DNA of 64,000 nucleotides from Microcaldota archaeon. Lineage in GTDB: Archaea; Micrarchaeota; Micrarchaeia; Micrarchaeales; Micrarchaeaceae. Positions 58,720-64,000 of the stretch are shown piece by piece. A program made the position numbers and the translations under genes. The stretch covers positions 1-64,000 of the forward strand of contig JAKATX010000002.1 of the NCBI GenBank assembly GCA_021818545.1. Reading direction: 5' to 3'. Below the pieces are notes generated by a model. That model saw only the letters and a list, made by a program, of their open reading frames with translations. It had not been told where the DNA came from and ran no database searches. The number at the start of each line of letters is the position of its first letter. Position 1 is the stretch's first letter.

Positions 58720-61518
58720 ATGTCAAACGCAAATCCTGATATAAAGGTAGGCAGCCTTTCTAGCTTCAAACTTTCAGACGGCAAGCAGGTCAACTACTAC
58801 TCCTTGCCATACCTGGAATCTAATGGCATAGGCAAGGTATCAAAACTCCCGTTCTCAATAAGGGTGGTCCTCGAGTCGTTACTCCGGAATTTGGACGACC
58901 ACGAGGTCACACACGATGACGTTGTAGAGCTGGCCAACTGGGACGCAAAGGCGCCGAAGGACATTGACATACCGTTCAAGGTTTCGCGCATACTGATGCA
59001 GGACTTCACCGGAGTGCCTGCGGTGGTGGACATCGCCGCGATGCGGGATTACGTAGTGGGGATTGGCAAGCCCGCAGGCCTTATACACCCTATAGTTCCT
59101 ATTGATTTGATAATAGACCATTCAGTGCAGGTCGACGCGTTCAGCGTGGCCAACGCGATAGAGATAAACCAAGAAAAGGAGATGGAAAGGAACGCGGAAC
59201 GCTACCAACTGCTGAAGTGGGGCAGCCAGGCGTACGAAGGCTTCAGGGTGTTCCCGCCATCGGCGGGCATATGCCACCAGGTAAACCTGGAGTACCTTGC
59301 GACATGCGTTTCTACTAAGCAGACGAAGGATGGCGCAGTCGCCATGCCAGACACGCTGGTAGGGACCGACTCCCATACCACCATGATAAACGGCCTGGGC
59401 GTTGTGGGTTTCGGGGTGGGCGGCATAGAAGCCGAAGCTGCCCTTCTTGGGCAACCTGTGTCCTTCGTGATGCCGAAGGTGCTTGGCGTCCACCTAAAAG
59501 GAAAGCTGAACGACGGAATAACCGCGACTGATTTTGCGCTTACGCTTACAAGAATGCTCAGGGAGAAGGGCGTTGTCAGCATGTTCGTCGAGTTCTTCGG
59601 GGACGGGCTGAAAAGCCTATCGCTACCCGACAGGGCCACGCTGTCAAACATGTGCCCCGAATACGGCGCGACAATAGCGTTCTTCCCTGTCGATGAAGAG
59701 ACGCTCAGGTACATGAAGAGCACGGGCAGAAGCGATGCACAGATAGAGCTGGTCCGGAAGTACTACGAGGCCCAGCAGATGTTCAACGTAGATTACTCCA
59801 AGGTGGAATACAGCGACGTATTGGACGTCGACCTAAGCAAGATAGTGCCTAGCGTATCGGGACCGAGCCAGCCGAAGCAGCAGATACCGCTGGGCAGCAT
59901 AGCCAAGGAATTCTATGACATATTCATGCTTGAGACAGGGAAGGAGGCCCATGAACACGAGGTGGCCAAGGAAGACAGCACGCGCTGGAACGAGGAAAGC
60001 CCGCTGACCGGCAATGGCACTAATGGGGCGGACCATCCTCTGCGCAAGATCAAAAGCGTAAATATAAAGTACGATGACGGCTACGAGACCACGCTATCTG
60101 ACGGCGACGTGGTGATATCCTCCATAACAAGTTGCACCAACACGAGCAACCCGTACGTAATGATTGCAGCAGGCCTGCTGGCCAAGAAGGCGCTGGAGAG
60201 GGGCCTGAAGGTCGATACAAGGAAGGTAAAGACGAGCCTGGGGCCGGGATCAAGGGTGGTCACGCGCTATCTGGAGAAGGCGGACCTGATAAAGCCGCTT
60301 GAAAAGCTCGGCTTCGACCTGGTAGGATACGGATGCATAACGTGCATAGGCAACAGCGGCAAACTAATAGACAAGCAGAGCGATGCGATAAATTCAAACG
60401 GCCTCGCCGTGGCCGCCGTATTGTCCGGCAACAGGAACTACGAGGCCAGGATACACAGGGACGTCAAGGCGAATTACCTTATGTCCCCGCCCCTACTGGT
60501 GGCTTTCGCCATAGCGGGCACGGTGCTGAAGGATCTTACGAATGAGCCTCTGTCCAAGAACGACAAGGGAGAGGACGTCTACCTTAAGGACATATGGCCC
60601 ACCAAGGATGAGATAAACGAGACGATAAAAAATGTGCTCAGCACGGACATGTTCGACAAGGAGTACGGCAGCAACATATTCAAGGTCAACCCCTACTGGA
60701 ACGACCTCAAGAGCCCGACCGGGGAGATGTATGGCTGGGAGGATAGGAGCACATACATAAGGCGCCCGCCTTTCTTCGATGGCTTCAGCGTGAATGGCGA
60801 GAGGGCAATAGAGCAGATAAAGGGCGCAGCCGTATTGGCCGTTTTCGGGAATTCATTGTCAACCGACCACATATCTCCGGCAGGCGCAATAGGGACGGAC
60901 AGCCCTGCAGGCAAATACTTAATGGAACACGGGGTCAACTCGTCTAATTTCAATACGTACGGATCAAGGAGGGGCAACCACGAGGTCATGATGCGCGGCA
61001 CTTTTGCGAACAACAGGATAAAGAACCTGATGCTTCCAGGGATCGTCGGGGGCTTCACCATCCACATCCCGACAAATCAGAAAGTGCCCATATACGACGC
61101 CGCAATGCTTTACAATGCCTCGGGTACACCATTGGTGGTGATAGCAGGGGAAGAGTACGGGTCCGGGAGCTCAAGGGACTGGGCTGCAAAAGGCCCTATG
61201 CTATTGGGCGTAAAGGCAGTCATGGCAAAAAGCTTTGAGAGGATACACAGGAGCAACCTGATAGGGATGGGCGTCATGCCATTGCAGTTCACAAGCGGCC
61301 ATGATGCGGAATCGCTGCAGATAGACTTCGCCAAGCCCATAGACATAGGCATATCCGCTGGCATGAAGCCAAGGGACAAGATATCGATTCACTATTTCAG
61401 GCGCGACGGCTCGGAGGGCAGCGCAGAACTCCTCAGCCGCATAGACTCCCAGGTGGAGTTAGAGTATTATAAAGCTGGTGGTATACTAAATTATGTGATA
61501 AAGAAGCTGGCCAAATAG
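58720..61518 (+). CDS. acnA: Aconitate hydratase A
   Basis: Interconverts citrate and isocitrate in the TCA cycle. 932 residues from ATG 58720 (MSNANPDIKVGSLSSF); the track's extra 27 residues are non-homologous. Motifs are VDHSVQVDAF-type IIDHSVQVDAF, GTDSHTTMINGLGVVGFGVGG (split), the 4Fe-4S cysteines in SSITSCTNTSNPYVM and YGCITCIGNSG, and the swivel-domain GEEYGSGSSRDWAAKGP. Full length for the AcnA/IRP1 type. It is followed 50 bases later by mqo, with citrate synthase convergent beyond. Confidence 0.95.
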   Translation: MSNANPDIKVGSLSSFKLSDGKQVNYYSLPYLESNGIGKVSKLPFSIRVVLESLLRNLDDHEVTHDDVVELANWDAKAPKDIDIPFKVSRILMQDFTGVPAVVDIAAMRDYVVGIGKPAGLIHPIVPIDLIIDHSVQVDAFSVANAIEINQEKEMERNAERYQLLKWGSQAYEGFRVFPPSAGICHQVNLEYLATCVSTKQTKDGAVAMPDTLVGTDSHTTMINGLGVVGFGVGGIEAEAALLGQPVSFVMPKVLGVHLKGKLNDGITATDFALTLTRMLREKGVVSMFVEFFGDGLKSLSLPDRATLSNMCPEYGATIAFFPVDEETLRYMKSTGRSDAQIELVRKYYEAQQMFNVDYSKVEYSDVLDVDLSKIVPSVSGPSQPKQQIPLGSIAKEFYDIFMLETGKEAHEHEVAKEDSTRWNEESPLTGNGTNGADHPLRKIKSVNIKYDDGYETTLSDGDVVISSITSCTNTSNPYVMIAAGLLAKKALERGLKVDTRKVKTSLGPGSRVVTRYLEKADLIKPLEKLGFDLVGYGCITCIGNSGKLIDKQSDAINSNGLAVAAVLSGNRNYEARIHRDVKANYLMSPPLLVAFAIAGTVLKDLTNEPLSKNDKGEDVYLKDIWPTKDEINETIKNVLSTDMFDKEYGSNIFKVNPYWNDLKSPTGEMYGWEDRSTYIRRPPFFDGFSVNGERAIEQIKGAAVLAVFGNSLSTDHISPAGAIGTDSPAGKYLMEHGVNSSNFNTYGSRRGNHEVMMRGTFANNRIKNLMLPGIVGGFTIHIPTNQKVPIYDAAMLYNASGTPLVVIAGEEYGSGSSRDWAAKGPMLLGVKAVMAKSFERIHRSNLIGMGVMPLQFTSGHDAESLQIDFAKPIDIGISAGMKPRDKISIHYFRRDGSEGSAELLSRIDSQVELEYYKAGGILNYVIKKLAK

Positions 61519-61568
61519 ACAGTACGGCCACTTTTACATCCTTGAAATACAAAGCGGGTTCAATTTCT

Positions 61569-62915
61569 ATGGCTAAAGAGTATGATGTAATAATAGTCGG
61601 CGGCGGCATAATAGGGTCCGCGCTCCTGTACACTATAAGCAGGTACGTGAGGCCCAAGAGCATACTGCTCATGGAGAAGTACGGAGACGTTGCGATGCTC
61701 AACTCCAACAGCATAAGCAATTCTCAGACGCTGCACTGGGGGGACGTCGAGACAAACTACTCGATAGACAAGGCCAAGAAGACGAAGGCGGCATCAGAGC
61801 GCGTGCTCAGGTTCACGTCCAAGCTGCCCAGCGCAGAGCGCGCAGCCGATATACAGGAGTGCCAGAAGATGGTGCTTGGGGTCGGCGACAAGGAAATCGA
61901 TATAATAGACAAGATATTCTCGCCGCAGTTTAGGGGGCTCTTCCCTGGCGCGAAGAAGATAGGCCGCGAAGAGCTGGCCAAGATAGAGCCAAATGTCGTA
62001 AATGGCAGGGATCCAAAGGAGAAGCTGTCGGCCATACTATCCGATACAGGCCATATGGTTAACTTCAATGCCTTGGCCCATTCCCTTGTAAACCAGGCCA
62101 TTGCAACGAAGGGCGTCAAGGTCGATGTGCTGTTCAACACGAACGCGGACATGATAGAGGAGCGCGAGAGCGACAACAGCGTGTTCGCCAATGGAGAAGA
62201 GTACAAGGCCAGGTTCGTGGACGTAGCGGCCGGCACGTACAGCCTCTTCTTCGCGAAGAGGATGGGGTACGCGCAAGACCTGTCATCGTTGTCCGTCGGC
62301 GGAAACTTCTACTACTCAAACAAGGTTCTCAACGGGAAGGTCTACAGGGTCCAGATCGGCGGCATACCGTTCGCTGCGGTGCACGGCGACCCAGATATAA
62401 CTGACCCGAATATCACCAGGTTCGGCCCGACCGTATCAATTGCGCTCAGGCTGGAAAGGTATGAACCTGGCACAAGAATGGACTACCTCAAGACGGTAAA
62501 GTTCGACGCCGCCACAATGTCAACCATAAGCAAGATATTCCTGGGCGACAAGGACGTGAGGCACATACTTAAGAACAACATGCTTTACATGCTGCCCGGG
62601 ATAGGCAAGAGCCTTTTCCTGAAGAACGAGGTGCAGACAATAGTCCCATCGCTAAAGGGAGGGGACCTGCACTTCGCCAAGGGCATAGGCGGCATAAGGC
62701 CGCAGATAATAGATGAGAAGAAGAAGGCCTTGATGCTTGGCGAGTCGAAGATACCCGGCAGGCACAACATAATATTCAACATAACCCCGTCGCCCGGCGC
62801 AACTTCGTGCCTATCAATAGCGTTGGAGGATGCGATACACATAGCGAAAGTCCTCGACATCGGATTCGAAAGCGAGGCGTATGAGAAGGAGCTAGGGCCG
62901 ATAAAGTACAAGTAG
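61569..62915 (+). CDS. mqo: Malate:quinone oxidoreductase-like FAD enzyme
   Basis: 448 residues from ATG 61569 (MAKEYDVIIVGGGIIGSALL). A Rossmann FAD loop VIIVGGGIIGSAL, NSNSISNSQTLHWGDVETNY (the Mqo-type conserved N-terminal segment), MVNFNALAHSLVNQ, GGIRPQII and the C-terminal TPSPGATSCLSIALED (split) follow Mqo. The enzyme oxidises malate and passes electrons to the quinone pool at the membrane, bypassing NAD-malate dehydrogenase. With aconitase and citrate synthase alongside, it fits a TCA role. A related FAD dehydrogenase for another hydroxy acid is the alternative. Confidence 0.8.
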   Translation: MAKEYDVIIVGGGIIGSALLYTISRYVRPKSILLMEKYGDVAMLNSNSISNSQTLHWGDVETNYSIDKAKKTKAASERVLRFTSKLPSAERAADIQECQKMVLGVGDKEIDIIDKIFSPQFRGLFPGAKKIGREELAKIEPNVVNGRDPKEKLSAILSDTGHMVNFNALAHSLVNQAIATKGVKVDVLFNTNADMIEERESDNSVFANGEEYKARFVDVAAGTYSLFFAKRMGYAQDLSSLSVGGNFYYSNKVLNGKVYRVQIGGIPFAAVHGDPDITDPNITRFGPTVSIALRLERYEPGTRMDYLKTVKFDAATMSTISKIFLGDKDVRHILKNNMLYMLPGIGKSLFLKNEVQTIVPSLKGGDLHFAKGIGGIRPQIIDEKKKALMLGESKIPGRHNIIFNITPSPGATSCLSIALEDAIHIAKVLDIGFESEAYEKELGPIKYK

Positions 62916-64000
62916 CTACTTCCTTTCGCCTACTGGCACGTACTGCAGATCAAGCGGTCCGGAGTAGTATTCTAGCGGCCTGAATATCCTATTGTCCTTC
63001 CAGTATTCTATCATGTGCGCGCACCAGCCGACTATCCTGCTCGCCGCGAATATCGGCGTGAACATCTCTATCGACATGCCCATCGAAACGTATATCGGCC
63101 CGGCGAAGAAGTCTATGTTGGGCCATATCCCATGCGTCTTGCCCAGCCTGTCTATCATCATCTTTTCGGCCCTTAGCGCTATCGCGGTAAGGGTCTTTAC
63201 CTCCTGCGACTCGTTCTCCTGCAGCGACATAAGATCGTTCTTGATTATCATGGCACGGGGGTCATACGTCTTATAGACGCGGTGCCCGAAGCCCATTATC
63301 TTATTCTTGCCCTTTAGCGCCTCGTCTATGTAAGTTTCCGTGTTATCCGGGTCGCCTATCGTCTTCATCATCTTTAGCGCTGCCTCGTCCGCGCCTCCGT
63401 GCAGCGGCCCCTTAAGCGCGGCTATCCCTGATGTCACAGCCGAGTACAAGTCAGCCAGGGTGGAACCGGCCACGAGCGTGGAGAAAGTGGATGCGTTGGA
63501 GCTGTGCTCCGCATGCAGTATCAGCATAAGGTCCAGGAGCTTCGCGTCCTTCTGCGACGGCTTTGTGCCGTTCATCATGTAAAGCAGGTTCTCTGCATGG
63601 CTTAGCGAGCTGTCAGGCTGCACATAGCCGCCTCCTCTCCTGTATCTTCCTATCGTGGCAACGATGCTGGCCATCTTGGATATGAGATTCACGCCCCTGT
63701 CCAGGTTGGCGGATTCCGTCCTGTCATCCATCTTGTTGTCGTATGCCGACAGCGCGGAAACTGCACTCCTGAGCGTGTCCATCGGATCCTGCTTCTTTGC
63801 GAATTCCTCTATGACATCTATTACCATATCGGGCAACGGCCTTGCATCGATCAACTTCTTCTTGAACGAATCCAGCTCCTCATTTGTCGGCAGGTGCCCG
63901 TAAAGTATTAGGTAACACACCTCCTCATAGCTTGAATTCTTGGCGAGTAGGTCTATAGAATAACCGCGGTAGTAAAGCCTTCCAGCCGTCCCGTCAACTT
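62916..64000 (-). CDS. gltA: Citrate synthase (partial, 5' end beyond window)
   Basis: The track starts at GTG 63920, but the frame continues upstream to the window edge and reads GRLYYRGYSIDLLAKNSSYEEV (split), the normal N-terminus of type I/II citrate synthases. Thus ~360 residues are visible and the start is outside. Motifs are ILHAEHSSNASTFS (catalytic His), LKGPLHGGADEAAL, MGFGHRVYKTYDPRA (second His) and NIDFFAGPIYVSMGM (catalytic Asp). It converges with mqo with no gap between stop codons. Confidence 0.95.
   Translation of the reverse strand, partial: VDGTAGRLYYRGYSIDLLAKNSSYEEVCYLILYGHLPTNEELDSFKKKLIDARPLPDMVIDVIEEFAKKQDPMDTLRSAVSALSAYDNKMDDRTESANLDRGVNLISKMASIVATIGRYRRGGGYVQPDSSLSHAENLLYMMNGTKPSQKDAKLLDLMLILHAEHSSNASTFSTLVAGSTLADLYSAVTSGIAALKGPLHGGADEAALKMMKTIGDPDNTETYIDEALKGKNKIMGFGHRVYKTYDPRAMIIKNDLMSLQENESQEVKTLTAIALRAEKMMIDRLGKTHGIWPNIDFFAGPIYVSMGMSIEMFTPIFAASRIVGWCAHMIEYWKDNRIFRPLEYYSGPLDLQYVPVGERK

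Noticed and set aside
62910-62921. 12-bp palindrome AAGTAGCTACTT at the mqo/gltA junction
   Set aside because: It is formed by two abutting stop codons and their neighbouring codons; no sign of a functional site.

Overview
The window is a gene-dense stretch of an archaeal chromosome. Archaeal markers include TATA-box promoters with leaderless or near-leaderless genes, a replication factor C large subunit, a histone-fold protein, archease, endonuclease Q, an archaeosortase, a cis-prenyltransferase/DUF2070/dolichol-kinase/GPT lipid-carrier block, split transketolase and an archaeal-type class III aminotransferase. The gene mix (class II LysRS, ScpA/ScpB, aconitase, malate:quinone oxidoreductase and citrate synthase, a lone cytochrome b, a sugar-nucleotide island) suggests a small-genome DPANN archaeon, most likely Micrarchaeota (ARMAN-2-like). 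That assignment is inference; no rRNA gene is present to confirm it.

Layout. 0-1 kb: tail of a transposase-like ORF and a winged-helix gene with operator-like repeats. 1-12.8 kb: housekeeping block with a class III aminotransferase, lysS, a Nudix-uracil-DNA-glycosylase fusion, archaeosortase, archease, endonuclease III, dph6, an aminotransferase, tRNA-Val(TAC), a thiamine-binding-like protein, a spermidine-synthase-like protein and cytochrome b. 12.9-15.4 kb: rfbC-rfbD-SDR block, then tRNA-Val(CAC). 15.7-22.6 kb: cobalamin adenosyltransferase, scpAB, a phosphodiesterase, apt, a glycosyltransferase, transketolase (two subunits) and transaldolase. 22.7-43.8 kb: AT-rich surface-polysaccharide island with GmhB, GmhA and HddA homologues (heptose pathway), several SDR epimerases, a flippase, many glycosyltransferases, FkbM methyltransferases and large membrane proteins. 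43.8-51 kb: parvulin, agmatinase, HIT protein, tRNA-Arg(GCG), a GlcNAc-phosphotransferase-like enzyme, a histone with a basic tail, dolichol kinase-like, DUF2070 and cis-prenyltransferase. 51-57 kb: an inserted fkbM gene flanked by 67-bp repeats, rfcL, two paralogous nuclease-like proteins around an unknown gene, then an endonuclease III-EndoQ operon. 57-64 kb: a YVTN beta-propeller surface protein and the aconitase, Mqo and citrate synthase genes.

How the parts fit together. Transketolase and transaldolase can supply sedoheptulose-7-phosphate to the GmhA/HddA/GmhB set. The UppS, dolichol-kinase and GPT homologues build lipid carriers for the glycosyltransferases. The archaeosortase may process anchored surface proteins. 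Aconitase, citrate synthase, Mqo and cytochrome b point to an oxidative TCA/quinone pathway. Two endonuclease III paralogues, EndoQ and the UDG fusion form a notable base-damage repair set.

Most unusual observations: (1) dph6 and the cobalamin adenosyltransferase keep their conserved N-termini only if translation starts at AUA; in dph6 that AUA overlaps the stop codon of the upstream gene (ATAG). (2) The Nudix-UDG fusion has lost three of the four Fe-S cysteines of family-4 UDG. (3) Two nuclease-like paralogues were duplicated together with their promoters. (4) A decayed rfbC-rfbD remnant lies inside the glycan island. (5) A long direct repeat suggests how fkbM entered the uppS-rfcL divergent promoter region. 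(6) Three of the sugar SDR enzymes lack a canonical YxxxK.
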